In this document: positions 8,566-18,305 of the stretch, one piece after another
Layout of the letters: each line of letters starts with the position of its first letter
Position numbering within the stretch: position 1 is the stretch's first letter
Source: CBDCYS01 sp965224215
GTDB taxonomy: Bacteria; Acidobacteriota; Terriglobia; Bryobacterales; UBA6623
Length of the DNA: 64,000 nt
Assembly: GCA_965224215.1 (NCBI GenBank)
Contig: CBDCYS010000068.1
Coordinates: 186,001 to 250,000, forward strand
Reading direction: 5' to 3'
Notes under the pieces: generated by a model
Told to the model about the DNA's origin: nothing
Database searches by the model: none
The model's input: the letters and a program-made list of their open reading frames with translations, nothing else
Position numbers and translations under genes: made by a program

Positions 8566-9123
8566 ATGGGACACAGAACCACACCGGAACCCGACGCCAC
8601 GGACGGATCCGATGCATTGAGGTTGGGCTGCTTTTTTCTCGTCGGCTTATTCACGATCGGGGCCGTTTGGATTGCAACAGCGACCTCGTACTGGTATGTG
8701 GGCATCGTTGCGATTCCGGGCATTCTCGCTGGCATCCAGCAGATCTACTGGTTGGCGATACGGTTGGGGGCTATCTGGTCATGGCGCCGCGCCGGTATCC
8801 GAGGGGTGCTGGTCTACTCAGACTCTCGCCACTGGAAGGCCCACGTCGAAGAGCATTGGCTGCCGAAAGTCGGCGGGCAGATGATCGTTCTGAACTGGTC
8901 GCAACGCAAACTGTGGCGGTTGTCCCTGGCTACCGAGATTCATGGGCACTACTGCGGGCAGAACCAGAACTACAATCCCGCCGCGGTGATTCTGCAGGGG
9001 CTCAGGAAGCCGCTGGTCTTTCGGTTCTTCTATGCATTCCGCGATGCCAAGCATGGAAACCGAGACGCTTTGGAGCGGCTGGAGAAACCCATGTTTGCCG
9101 AACTCAATTCGCCGGAGAATTGA
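8566..9123 (+). CDS. Hypothetical protein with two N-terminal membrane helices
   Basis: The 185-residue protein has two hydrophobic helices at about residues 21-42 and 44-70, then a soluble region with basic and aromatic residues (RGVLVYSDSRHWKAHVEEHW, IVLNWSQRKLW). The soluble part suggests a cytoplasmic face; no enzyme motif or family is recognised. It begins 14 bp after the TauE-type gene and may be co-transcribed with it. Codon use matches neighbours, so it is likely a real gene. Confidence 0.6.
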   Translation: MGHRTTPEPDATDGSDALRLGCFFLVGLFTIGAVWIATATSYWYVGIVAIPGILAGIQQIYWLAIRLGAIWSWRRAGIRGVLVYSDSRHWKAHVEEHWLPKVGGQMIVLNWSQRKLWRLSLATEIHGHYCGQNQNYNPAAVILQGLRKPLVFRFFYAFRDAKHGNRDALERLEKPMFAELNSPEN

Positions 9124-9366
9124 GACGATAAGGCTCGGAAGGGGCATAGGAGCAGGCCGGCTGCGTCCACAATCAAGTCCCGTAAGCGGGTCCTGTCCAG
9201 GCCTTGTGTAACGTAGCCCGGTCCTTTAGGGCCGACGCAAGTGGGCGTCGGTGGGCTGTAGGCAAACGCCTTTCTTTATCCCAACAATCAGCCGACTCGC
9301 GCGCGCTCCTCGCCCATCCGCAGCGATCGAAGTGTTTGTTAGAATGTTGCTTCGGAGAGAAATTGA

Positions 9367-9744
9367 ATGGCCGCTACTGTACAAGATCTCGAAGCCATCG
9401 ACCTTGGGTTAGAGAAGCTGGAGCCCTGGTCGGAAGGGCTTACCAATGCGCGCAAGAAAAAGCCCAAGGAACTCGCGGTCATTAACGATTCATGTACAGG
9501 GTGCGCCGGCTCTCCCGTATGCATTATCTATTGTCCCGTGGCCGAGTGCATGTTCTGGGTACCGGACGAAGACCACCCTCCCTTCGGCCGCATCGAGGTC
9601 GACTATCAACTCTGCATCGGCTGTAAGAAATGCATCAGCAAGGGGCCGGACGATACGTTTCTGGACGGCTGCCCCTGGGATGCAATCGACATGACTCCGA
9701 TCGACGAAGTCGAAGAGCAGCTCGAAGTAAAATTCAACTACTAA
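9367..9744 (+). CDS. Ferredoxin-like iron-sulfur protein
   Basis: The 125-residue protein has a 38-residue non-cysteine N-terminal extension followed by two clusters: CTGCAGSPVCIIYCPVAEC and CIGCKKCISKGPDDTFLDGCPW. Insertions within the second motif are like those in FixX/ferredoxin-III-type proteins that serve membrane or flavoprotein partners. The start codon is supported by GGAG at about 9354. It stands alone between two intergenic regions. It is the third ferredoxin-type gene within 7 kb and may belong to the same redox module as the 2-oxoacid oxidoreductase. Confidence 0.8.
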   Translation: MAATVQDLEAIDLGLEKLEPWSEGLTNARKKKPKELAVINDSCTGCAGSPVCIIYCPVAECMFWVPDEDHPPFGRIEVDYQLCIGCKKCISKGPDDTFLDGCPWDAIDMTPIDEVEEQLEVKFNY

Positions 9745-9877
9745 CAGTGCCACGAAGCCGTCAGAGGCCCGAGCCTGTCAGAGCCCGAAACGCCAGTGAC
9801 GGGTCAGCGACCGTCCACTGCTTCCCGGGACAACCAAGATCAGTCTGCGCGCAACGGCACGCATCACGAAGCCCTAG

Positions 9878-10056
9878 GCCGCATTTCTCATCGGGTGGCG
9901 AGGCAAAGTGCATGAGAGGCCTGTCAGTACGAGGCGCGCGCCGCTTGACGAGCGGAGGCGTACTCGGACAGTACGTTGAGCACGGCCAGCAAGTGCAACG
10001 AAGTAATGGCGGGCCTGTCATGTGCTTGGCCCGTCAGCCGGTGAGAAATGCGGGCC
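9878..10056 (-). repeat. Dispersed repeat D, copy 1, in a 610-bp gene-free stretch
   Basis: About 180 bp bounded by inverted GCATTTCTCA / TGAGAAATGC ends; the same sequence recurs in the opposite orientation at 16225-16409, and a short version occurs at 27991-28086. Internal GC-rich inverted repeats suggest a folded structure. The rest of the stretch 9745-10356 shows no convincing gene; a GGAGG site just before 10357 belongs to the next gene. Confidence 0.8.
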
Positions 10057-10356
10057 AGCAACCGGCTGGATCGTCTTGCTCGACACACCCCGCGACCCGC
10101 CCGCGGCCTTGAATTCCGTTCCCCTGCCGGGTGCGGAGCAACGAAAGGCCGTAGGTCTCTTTCGAGTCCGGCGTTACATGATTTGTTGCAACACTCATAC
10201 AGGTCAAATTGTCACTTGCGGGTGGATGGCGGGCCACCCGGACTGCCACCTTCCCGTCCGGCCGCTCCACATAGTTGCAATCGAATGGTCGATTAAGTAC
10301 AAATTCCACTTGCACGTTCAGCGGTGTTGAGACGTATGTAAATAGTGGAGGAACAA

Positions 10357-12474
10357 ATGCGCATTCGCTCGTCCGCCGCCTATATTTTTCTGTCAATTGC
10401 CGCTTGCGGCACAACTGTTGTCCCCGGCCTGACCGCCGCTGACCTGACGGTCAGCAAAGTCGTGTTGTACAAACACGGCATCGGCTTCTTCGAGAGGTCG
10501 GGCGCGGTACCCGGGGGTGACGAGGCCCAGCTTCAATTCAAAGCGACGGAAATGGACGACGTGCTCAAGTCGCTCACCGTCGAGAAACGCGGCGGAGGCG
10601 GCGTGTCCGCCGTTCGCTACGACTCGAGCGATCCTCTTGCCAAGCGGCTCGAAGTGTTTCCGTTCCGCATCGGCAGCAAGGTGAATCTGGCCGATATTCT
10701 CGACCAGTTCAAGGGCGCTCAGTTGGAGTTGCGCCTCAGCACGGGAGCCGTACGTGGTGCCATCATCAGCTCTCGTTTGAGTCCGGCAACGGACCGCCAA
10801 CCCGAACGCATCGAGCTGATGCTGTTCATGGAGAACGGTGAGTTGCAAACCGTCGATCCGACCGGAGCCGCCGGACTGAAGTTTGTCGACCCGAAACTGC
10901 AATCGCAGTTTCAGGATTACCTGCAGGTCATCTCGCGCGCCCGAAGCCTCGACAAGCGCACGGTCACCATCGAATCCAGCGGCGGAGCCAGCCAGGTTGC
11001 CGTCAGCTACGTCGTGCCGACCCCGATTTGGAAGAGCAGCTACCGCTTGATCCTCAGCGGCGGCGAGCCGCTACTCGAGGGTTGGGCCATCGTAGACAAC
11101 ACGACGGGCGAGGACTGGGCCGACGTGCACATGTCTCTAGTTTCGGGCCTGCCCGTATCCTTCATCAGTAAGCTTTACGAGCCGCGCTATTTGACCCGTC
11201 CGGTGGTTCAGCTCGCCCAGGACCGCGCCTGGCGGCCGACCGTGCATGGGGGAGTCATTGAAGGCGAAGTAGCGCAGCTTGCCCAGGGCTCGGCTCAAAA
11301 ACGCCGGGGCAACCGGGTGGCGCAGAACATGGCCATGTTGGGCCCGGCGATGGCCCCGCCTCCAGTTGCGAAGGAACTCGCGGCAGACATGCGAGAGGGG
11401 CGATCCTACCGTCAGAGCGTCTCTGCCGGAGTGGGCGGACAGTTTGCCGGAGGCGGCGCGTTCGAACGCAATCAGATGGCGTCGACGGTTGCGGCCGCCG
11501 CCGTCGGGGCCGAACTCGGCGAGCTGTTCGAATACAAGATCGAAGAGCCGGTAACCATTCGCAAAGGCGAGTCCGCCATGCTGCCTTTCATCCGCGAGCA
11601 AATCGAGGCCCGGCGGCTTCTGATCTACGACCACGCAAACGGCTCGCAACACCCACTCAATGCAGTCGAGCTGAACAATTCCAGCGGCACTACGATGGAC
11701 GGCGGCGCGATTACGGTCTACGACGCAGGCGCATATGCCGGAGAGGCGTTAATGGAAACGATCAAGTCCGGCGACAAACGCTTGATCAGCTATGCCGTCG
11801 ACTTGGGAACGCGCATCACAGCGGCATTTGATAGCTCCAACAAGCTGCAGCGCGAGTTCCATTACCGCCGCGGCATCATGACGCTTCGCCGAGCGCTCAA
11901 GGAAACCAAGACCTTCACGATTCGCAATGTGGACTCGGACGCCAAGACGGTGATCATCGAACACGCCGCGCGGCCCGGCTACGAACTCGTCGACATGAAG
12001 GCCGCCGAGAAGACCGCCAACGCCTACCGCTTCGAAGTGAACATAGCCGGGGGAGAGACCGCGAAGTTCCCGATCATCGAGGAACGAGTCTACTCCGAGC
12101 AAATAGGAATCACGAACCTAACGCCCGATCAGCTGTTTTCCTACGTCAGCAACAAGCAACTCGACGAAGCGGGCCGCGAGAAGCTTCGCCAGATCGCGGA
12201 CCTAAAGCGCCAGATCGCCGACGGCGACAACCAAGCCCAGCGTCTCGATCAGCAGATCAATGAGATGGTCCAAGACCAAAGCCGGTTGCGCAGCAATATC
12301 TCAACCTTGCGGTCGGTCACTGGCCAGCAACAACGAGTCATGGAATACGCCGACAAACTGGCCGCGCAGGAGGGACAGCTTGTTACCCTGCGGGACAACA
12401 GAACCGGGATGCAACGTCAAACCGACGATCAGCGGCGCGAGCTGGCCACATTGATCGAGTCGCTAGACTTCTAG
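10357..12474 (+). CDS. DUF4139 domain-containing secreted protein
   Basis: The 705-residue protein has a signal peptide at the ATG chosen here (AAYIFLSIAACGTTVVPGLTAA), preceded by a GGAGG ribosome-binding site; an upstream in-frame GTG at 10345 would add four residues and is less likely. The body matches the DUF4139 / mucoidy-inhibitor-like family: the N-terminal VVLYKHGIGFFERSG segment, the PTPIWKSSYRL region and the TGEDWADVHMSLVSG motif. The last 110 residues are a predicted coiled coil (KRQIADGDNQAQRLDQQIN). The biochemical role of the family is unknown. It is monocistronic and intact. Confidence 0.85.
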   Translation: MRIRSSAAYIFLSIAACGTTVVPGLTAADLTVSKVVLYKHGIGFFERSGAVPGGDEAQLQFKATEMDDVLKSLTVEKRGGGGVSAVRYDSSDPLAKRLEVFPFRIGSKVNLADILDQFKGAQLELRLSTGAVRGAIISSRLSPATDRQPERIELMLFMENGELQTVDPTGAAGLKFVDPKLQSQFQDYLQVISRARSLDKRTVTIESSGGASQVAVSYVVPTPIWKSSYRLILSGGEPLLEGWAIVDNTTGEDWADVHMSLVSGLPVSFISKLYEPRYLTRPVVQLAQDRAWRPTVHGGVIEGEVAQLAQGSAQKRRGNRVAQNMAMLGPAMAPPPVAKELAADMREGRSYRQSVSAGVGGQFAGGGAFERNQMASTVAAAAVGAELGELFEYKIEEPVTIRKGESAMLPFIREQIEARRLLIYDHANGSQHPLNAVELNNSSGTTMDGGAITVYDAGAYAGEALMETIKSGDKRLISYAVDLGTRITAAFDSSNKLQREFHYRRGIMTLRRALKETKTFTIRNVDSDAKTVIIEHAARPGYELVDMKAAEKTANAYRFEVNIAGGETAKFPIIEERVYSEQIGITNLTPDQLFSYVSNKQLDEAGREKLRQIADLKRQIADGDNQAQRLDQQINEMVQDQSRLRSNISTLRSVTGQQQRVMEYADKLAAQEGQLVTLRDNRTGMQRQTDDQRRELATLIESLDF

Positions 12475-12696
12475 CCGGTATTTGATCCGATACAGCCGCT
12501 GCCCTAGTTTGGCATTCTGAATTGCGCGGGCCTTGCGGCAAGCAGGCTCGGCCTCCGGGCCAAACCTTCGAGTTTCTAGCTTCTTTCGACGAGAATCCGC
12601 GGCAAACCGATAAGAATTCGTGGGGAAACCCCTTCGGTGCTACAAACCTTGGATTCTGTAAGTAACTTGTTATCTACGACTTGGTATTTTCTATTG

Positions 12697-12726
12697 CAGG
12701 AAATGGCAGGAAATGGCAGGATATTG
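12697..12726 (+). repeat. Three tandem 10-bp units
   Basis: GCAGGAAATG is repeated three times, the last unit imperfect, directly before the target site of ISXO2-like copy 2. The rest of 12475-12731 shows no gene. Confidence 0.75.
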
Positions 12727-12731
12727 TGTTT

Positions 12732-13761
12732 GATGGGTATCCGGTTGACTCAGGTAGCCCCAATATCTTGTGGTTTGGGGATTTTCTTGGGTTCTGTAAC
12801 CGGGTGAACAATCATCTTGTAAGTCGCCGGATCCACGGCTACCGCCTGCTGGACGAGCCGATAGAAGAGTTTGCCTCGGCTTTTGGAGTTGCGGCGGTTG
12901 AAACGGAAGGTGAACTCGTCCAGGTGTAGTCCAGATGTTTGTGGCTCACGGCGCCCTGATGGGTGCCCAGCAGCCAGCGCTTGAGCAGTGACATCATGCG
13001 GTGGACGCGGGGCATCAATTCCGACGCGGACTGCTCCTGCCTGCTGACAACTGTGACCTGATGGACGTAGCCTTCCTTTTTCAACCCGGAGTAACCGGGC
13101 CAGCCGTCGGTATGCACCACGCTGCCCGGCTCGATGCACTCCTCCACGAAAGGCAACAGGCTCTCGCCCGAGGCATCCTCGATTCTCTTCATGCGAATCC
13201 GGCCGATACCCCGCCCATCCTCTTGAGCGGCCACTGCGATCAATGCTTTGTTTTTCAGGTTTCGGCCCCGCAGGCCCTCTTCGAGCCCGCCCCAGTAGCT
13301 TTCATCGACTTCCACTGTCCCGGCGAGCAAATCCCGTCCCGGCCGCACCATCGCGCGCCGCATTTTGTGCAGCCAGGTCCAAGCCGTTTCGTACCTGTTG
13401 AGCCCCAACACTCTTTGCAGTCCCAAAGCGCTGGCTCCGGTCTTTTGGGTGGTGACCCACCACATCGCACGAAACCACAACGGCAAAGGGCTGCGCGTGT
13501 CCTGAAAGATGGTCCCGGCGGTCACCGAGGTTTGGCGCCCACACGCAGCGCACTGCAGCAGCACTTTTCGCAAAGGCCACGACTTTCCACAACCGCAACC
13601 CGGACAGCGGAAACCGTCCGGCCAGCGCAGCCGGAACAGATACTCCCGGCAGGCCTCCTCACTGCTAAAACGGGCCTCGAACTCTGGCAGGTTCTGAGGG
13701 TAATCTTCCATCTGCCGGCATACTACATCTTGGGGCTACCTGAGTCAACCGGATACCCATC
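12732..13761 (-). mobile_element. ISXO2-like element, copy 2
   Basis: Both ends are present (GATGGGTATCCGG outward-facing at each side) and TTGTGTTT is duplicated at 12724-12731 and 13762-13769. At 1,030 bp it is one base shorter than intact copies because of a deletion inside the transposase gene. It landed in intergenic DNA. Confidence 0.95.
12750..13711 (-). pseudogene. ISXO2-like transposase with a one-base deletion
   Basis: The frame is intact through the zinc ribbon and the first two catalytic aspartates. An A is missing at about 12926 (CAGGTGTAG in place of CAGGTAGTAG on the plus strand), which changes the last 40 residues. This removes the C-terminal FRFNRR region with the final catalytic glutamate. 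The copy could only be moved by transposase supplied from another copy. Confidence 0.9.
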
Positions 13762-14111
13762 TTGTGTTTTTCTCCTTATTTGGCCCTGCGGGTATGGCCG
13801 TAAGATCCATAAAATGTGTGTCTTGCATTACTCTTTGTCCTACAATTTCTCGGCGCAGTTGCGTACCGTTTCTTGCACAGATTGGTTGGTGCGAGGCGTT
13901 TTCTTGTGACTGGGACGTTTCTTGCTGCGCCGCCAAGCGTCGACAGGATTGTCGACGCAGCAAGCTGACAGCTTGCGCCACCGCTGCTCTTGTCCCGATT
14001 GAATCGCCGGCCTTGTTGCCGCAATCCGGCCTTGTTGCCGCAATAATGTGTTCGCTCCCGACCTATCGTTTGCGATTGACCCCTCTCTAAGCTCTTGACT
14101 CCTGTATGACA
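13762..14111. other. Gene-free spacer with hairpin and tandem repeat
   Basis: No convincing gene is seen. A perfect hairpin GCGTCGACA/TGTCGACGC (loop GGAT) lies at 13937-13958. A 19-bp perfect direct repeat (CCGGCCTTGTTGCCGCAAT) lies at 14007-14044. Confidence 0.75.
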
Positions 14112-14641
14112 CCGGAATTATGCACAGATTCACTTTGCGAGTGTGGCTGCGTTCGTAGCGGGTTGGCGGTCGTCGTGAGGTGGTAGCTCGGCAACTGGCC
14201 TTTTGGCTTCTCCGTGTCCGGTTTCCCTTCCCACCCAGAATCCGCGTCGTCAAAACCTCGCTCGGAAGTGACGTGTTTCCAGTGCGTTACGGCTAGTGCA
14301 TAAAATTTTATGCATAGCGCATAGCCAGGCTCTCAGATCAGCGCCCTCCCGACCACCGGCAGCAAGCCGCCGTAGGGAGTCGGCTTCCTGCCGCGGAAGT
14401 GGTAAGGCGTCGAAGCCCCGATTTTATTGGGCCGCGAGGCCGTCACGGCTGGGCCTTGTTGGACGGGCCTTTGGGAGCTATGCTGTTTTCGTCTGGTAAC
14501 CATGTGGGTGACCTCCTTGGGGTTGGCTGGCGAAGCTGGGATCTTTGCCAGCCTACCTTTTTACCCCATGTTTTCGGGGGTCCCAAATGGTCTCTTGCGG
14601 CTCAGCCCTCCTCAGGTCCACGCCGCAGTGCATAATTCAGG
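14112..14641 (+). mobile_element. 530-bp element B, copy 2
   Basis: Length is again exactly 530 bp. The left end reads CCGGAATTATGCAC (one change from CCTG), the right end is canonical. Flanks TGACA (14107-14111) and TTACA (14642-14646) match at four of five positions, so this is either an older insertion with a decayed duplication or a recombined copy. The spacer from 14642 to 14938 holds no recognisable gene. Confidence 0.88.
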
Positions 14642-14938
14642 TTACAGAGTCTCTATTCGCATTTTACAACATGGGTCCATCTACTTCAGGGGCTTGGACA
14701 GTTGCAGTGTTGATTCAAAAGGAACTATAAGAACAAAATATCGGTGACCGTTCCGGCCGGTTGGGGTGATCTTGCAGAAATTCAGTATTTTTTGGGTGGG
14801 CGGGGTGTTGGGTGACGGTCTGGGCGCGTACTGCCGCGCTCGGGCGTAGCCCGCTATTCTCTACGCCGGCCTGGAGGCCAACGCTGCCCGCCGGGAGACA
14901 CGCGTCACGTCAGAAATTCTAAGCAAGCAGCACCCTGG

Positions 14939-16015
14939 CTATCGAGTAAAAACAGGCTGCACCCAGGCAGACTCCCCGTTCGACGAACTCACCTTCGCCC
15001 GAACGTACTTGTCTTGGGCCCTCAACTGATACTCCGCCGGATTGTCAAACGACTTTGCGAGTAGTTTCCCTTCCTGGCCAATGAACTCGGTCGTGTACTT
15101 CGCGTCGCTGCCTTCGCCGGCCTTGATATGCACTCGCAGTCCGTTGGGTAAGCGCGTGACTTCTTCCAGCTCGACGCCCGTCGAGGAATAGAACTCGCCC
15201 GCTTCCAACGCCGCCAGCACCGCCGACGTCGAAAGTTCGCGGGCCTTCACATGGACCCAGCCACGGCCGGGATTCGACTCCCCAGGGGCGAATACCTTGA
15301 ACGTGTGCGCGTCGTCCACGGCGATTCCGTAAATCTCACGGCCTGCTGTGAGAACCGAGTCCCACATTTCCTCCAGACCCTGAACTCCGCCGCCGCCGGC
15401 ATCGTTCGTTGTTGGAACCCCGTTGTAGACCTCGAAGAGTTTCATGTTGTTGACTTGCCGCAGCTCGCCGGGCGTCACCGCCCAACGGAAGCTGGGGTGA
15501 TTGAGCGAAGGCATCCCGCCGGCCCCGCGAATGGCATCGACGTTCTTTTGGATCGTATCGACGACGCTGCCACCGACCAGCGGATCGACCGTGTGCGGCA
15601 GGTTGAATCCGTTGACGTGAATCGGCTTGCTTTCGAACCCGCTGGTGACCTCCTCCCCGGGGATCAGCAGGAAGCGATCCTCCGCGGCAAAGATCGAGTT
15701 CAACCCCTCGGGCTGCGTCACAAAATTGTGGTCCGTCAAGACAAGGAAGTTGTAGCGGTGCTCCTTGTACCAGCGGGCAACCGCATCCGGCGAACTATCG
15801 CCGTCACTGTTGATGGTGTGCGTGTGAAGGTTTCCCTTGTACCACTTCCATTCGGGCCCGGGCGCAGTTTGCGCAGCGGGCAGCAACGCCCAGGCAAAGG
15901 TAATAGCAAGAACAAAGCAGGCCCGCAGGAATACAGGGTTCGTTTCTGGCAGCAAGCGCGGCCGCAACATGCTTGGCCGAATCATGCTTGGCAGAATCAT
16001 GCATAGTCGAAACAT
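14939..16015 (-). CDS. PHP-domain metallo-phosphoesterase, CehA-like, secreted
   Basis: The protein is up to 358 residues long. After a hydrophobic export signal (FLRACFVLAITFAWALLPAAQTA) comes a PHP domain with the metal-binding motifs HTHTINSDGD, LVLTDHN, a later NHPSF and DDAH. CehA-type members are metal-dependent phosphoesterases or carbaryl-type hydrolases; the natural substrate is not predictable. A C-terminal beta domain (about 255-355) follows. The 5' end is unusual: four in-frame ATGs are spaced 15 nt apart by a tandem repeat at 15968-16015, so the true start is ambiguous among residues 1, 6, 11 and 16. Intact and monocistronic. Confidence 0.82.
   Translation of the reverse strand: MFRLCMILPSMIRPSMLRPRLLPETNPVFLRACFVLAITFAWALLPAAQTAPGPEWKWYKGNLHTHTINSDGDSSPDAVARWYKEHRYNFLVLTDHNFVTQPEGLNSIFAAEDRFLLIPGEEVTSGFESKPIHVNGFNLPHTVDPLVGGSVVDTIQKNVDAIRGAGGMPSLNHPSFRWAVTPGELRQVNNMKLFEVYNGVPTTNDAGGGGVQGLEEMWDSVLTAGREIYGIAVDDAHTFKVFAPGESNPGRGWVHVKARELSTSAVLAALEAGEFYSSTGVELEEVTRLPNGLRVHIKAGEGSDAKYTTEFIGQEGKLLAKSFDNPAEYQLRAQDKYVRAKVSSSNGESAWVQPVFTR
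15968..16015 (-). repeat. Tandem 15-bp repeat duplicating the start codon
   Basis: Three units of CATGCTTGGCCGAAT-type sequence and the start of a fourth run head to tail. On the coding strand each unit begins a new in-frame ATG, giving M-FRLC, M-ILPS, M-IRPS and M-LRPR. Confidence 0.88.
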
Positions 16016-16224
16016 GGTTCCCAGGCTAACACGATGGCCGGTGTTCGAATATGGCTTCTACGTCATTGCAACTGGGCCACGGGCACACTACCGCGGATTC
16101 TGTCTGCGCCGGCATTTTTTCACAGCTCTTCACTCCCAGGCCAGGGTGGACTTCCCTCCACGGTCGAGCCCCAAACGACGCCTGGGGCCCAACCAATCCC
16201 AGGCCGGAGTCCAGAAGGAAAGAT

Positions 16225-16409
16225 CTAGCCCGCATTTCTCACCGGCTGACGGGCTAAGCACATGACAGGCCCGCCACTACTTCGTTGCTCTTGCTCGCCG
16301 TGCTCGACGTACTGTCCGAGTACGCCTCCGCTCGTCAAGCGGCGCGCGCCTCGTACTGACAGGCCTCTCATGCACTTTGCCTCGCCACCCGATGAGAAAT
16401 GCGGGCTAG
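16225..16409 (+). repeat. Dispersed repeat D, copy 2
   Basis: This copy is the inverse of the one at 9878-10056. It begins at CTAGCCCGCATTTCTCACC and ends at GATGAGAAATGCGGGCTAG. Its right boundary coincides with the TAG stop codon (16406-16408) of the sigma-factor gene, so the repeat sits flush against the 3' end of the gene. The remainder of 16016-16224 shows no gene. Confidence 0.8.
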
Positions 16410-16780
16410 TTATTCGACTCCTCAAGAAAAGCGTGCACGGAGCCGTAACCCAAGCCGCGCAGGGCCACGCCAAGCTTTTCCAGCGCCGTCTTGTGAATCT
16501 GAGAAACCCGGCTCTCGTTGACCCCCAGCTCGTCTCCGATCTGCTTCATCGTGCGCTCATAATCGTAGTAGAGCGTTACAACCCGCTGATAGCGCGGCGG
16601 CAACGTCGAGATGACCCGCTCGAGAATGCTGCGCAGCTCGCGGTCGGCAAACAGCTGGTCCGGGCGCCGGTCATTGGTTTCAGTGGACTCTACGAAACTG
16701 CCGTGATCGGGACGCTCCACGCGATGAGACTGCCCGCTGCTGAACCCGGCGTTGTAGAGCTCGGATTTCATTTTTCGGAA

Positions 16781-17811
16781 GATGGGTATACGGTTGACTC
16801 AGGTAGCCCCAATATCTTGTGGTTTGGGGATTTTCTTGGGTTCTGTAACCGGGTGAACAATCATCTTGTAAGTCGCCGGATCCACGGCTACCGCCTGCTG
16901 GACGAGCCGATAGAAGAGTTTGCCGCGGCTTTTGGATTTGCGGCGGTTGAAACGGAAGGTGAACTCGTCCAGGTAGTAGTCCAGATGTTTGTGGCTCACG
17001 GCGCCCTGATGGGTGGCCAGCAGCCAGCGCTTGAGCAGTGACATCACGCGGTGGACGCGGGGCATCAATTCCGACGCGGACTGCTCCTGCCTGCTGACAA
17101 CTGTGACCTGATGGACGTAGCCTTCCTTTTTCAACCCGGAGTAACCGGGCCAGCCGTCGGTATGCACCACGCTGCCCGGCTCGATGCACTCCTCCACGAA
17201 AGGCAACAGGCTCTCGCCCGAGGCATCCTCGATTCTCTTCATGCGAATCCGGCCGATACCCCGCCCATCCTCTTGAGCGGCTACTGCGATCAATGCTTTG
17301 TTTTTCAGGTTTCGGCCCCGCAGGCCCTCTTCGAGCCCGCCCCAGTAGCTTTCATCGACTTCCACCGTCCCGGCGAGCAAATCCCGTCCCGGCCGCACCA
17401 TCGCGCGCCGCATTTTGTGCAGCCAGGTCCAAGCCGTTTCGTACCTGTTGAGCCCCAACACTCTTTGCAGTCCCAAAGCGCTGGCTCCGGTCTTTTGGGT
17501 GGTGACCCACCACATCGCACGAAACCACAACGGCAAAGGGCTGCGCGTGTCCTGAAAGATGGTCCCGGCGGTCACCGAGGTTTGGCGCCCACACGCAGCG
17601 CACTGCAGCAGCACTTTTCGCAAAGGCCACGACTTTCCACAACCGCAACCCGGACAGCGGAAACCGTCCGGCCAGCGCAGCCGGAACAGATACTCCCGGC
17701 AGGCCTCCTCACTGCTAAAACGGGCCTCGAATTCTGTCAGGTTCTGAGGGTAATCTTCCATCTGCCGGCATACTACATCTTGGGGCTACCTGAGTCAACC
17801 GGATACCCATC
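16781..17811 (-). mobile_element. ISXO2-like element, copy 3 (inside fliA)
   Basis: A complete copy of 1,031 bp with ends GATGGGTATACGG (one change) and GATGGGTATCCGG, and TTTCGGAA duplicated at 16773-16780 and 17812-17819. It lies inside the sigma-factor gene in the same orientation as that gene. Because the duplication is perfect the insertion is recent. Confidence 0.96.
16799..17761 (-). CDS. IS1595-family (ISXO2-like) transposase, intact
   Basis: A full 320-residue transposase with zinc ribbon (CPGCGCG, CAACG), catalytic region VDESYWGG, HTDGWPGY and the terminal glutamate-containing LDEFTFRFNRR. Compared with sister copies it differs at only a few residues (for example LLATHQG where most have LLGTHQG), so it is likely active. 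It cuts and joins the ends bearing GGGTATCCGGTTGACTCAGG. Confidence 0.93.
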   Translation of the reverse strand: MEDYPQNLTEFEARFSSEEACREYLFRLRWPDGFRCPGCGCGKSWPLRKVLLQCAACGRQTSVTAGTIFQDTRSPLPLWFRAMWWVTTQKTGASALGLQRVLGLNRYETAWTWLHKMRRAMVRPGRDLLAGTVEVDESYWGGLEEGLRGRNLKNKALIAVAAQEDGRGIGRIRMKRIEDASGESLLPFVEECIEPGSVVHTDGWPGYSGLKKEGYVHQVTVVSRQEQSASELMPRVHRVMSLLKRWLLATHQGAVSHKHLDYYLDEFTFRFNRRKSKSRGKLFYRLVQQAVAVDPATYKMIVHPVTEPKKIPKPQDIGAT

Positions 17812-18305
17812 TTTCGGAATTGGTCTTCGGTGACACCCATTTCCTTGGCGATCTGACCCTCGGTCGGCGCACCTCCGAGTTGTTGGGCCAGCTTTTGAGT
17901 GATCGCCTCAATCGACTTGAATCGCTTACGCAAATCCCGCGAGGCCCAATCCAGTTGCCGCAAGCTGTCCAGTATGGATCCGCGGATACGGTGCTTGGCG
18001 TAGAGACGAAAAACCACTTTCTTTTCGGGATTGTATTTGTTGACGGCGTCGAAAAGTCCCAGGATGCCGGCGTGAATCAAGTCGTCAACTTCGACCTGGC
18101 CTGGCAGGTTGTCGCGAATGCGGCTGGCGATCGCTTTCACCAGCGGCAGGTGTTTCACGATGAGCGCGTCTCGTTCTTCCTTGTTTCGCGGGATTTCCGT
18201 CAGTGCCTCCAGCACGAGTTTGCAGGCGGGGGGGGTGGCAGGGGCAGTGGCGGGGATAGCGACAAGAGCAATTTCAGAAGCGGTGGCTGTGGCCATATTC
18301 GGCAT

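Larger units (their letters stand above)
16406..18305 (-). pseudogene. fliA: FliA/WhiG-type sigma factor, split by an IS
   Basis: The N-terminal part (17812-18305) contains sigma regions 1.2-3 (LVKAIASRIRDNLPGQ, VDDLIHAGILGLFDAVNKY, FRLYAKHRIRGSILDSLRQL). The C-terminal part (16406-16780) contains region 4 (LPPRYQRVVTLYYDYERTMKQIGDELGV). ISXO2-like copy 3 lies between, with TTTCGGAA on both sides. Removing it and one duplication joins TEDQFRK to MKSELYNAG in frame, giving a protein of about 286 residues with a longer N-terminus than FliA (about 240). GGAGG lies upstream of the ATG at 18305. Sigma-28 factors drive flagellar and chemotaxis genes; that programme is presumably lost or altered here. 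Confidence 0.92.

Noticed and set aside
12505..12525. A second sigma-54 promoter TTGGCATTCTGAATTGCG
   Set aside because: The distance between GG and GC is 11 bp rather than 10, and the adjacent region has no gene.
12839..13909. Long plus-strand frames opposite the ISXO2-like transposases (for example 13001-13909, 17051-17833, 43520-44338)
   Set aside because: They recur opposite every transposase copy with the same sequence and are the antisense of a conserved enzyme; no domain or ribosome-binding site.
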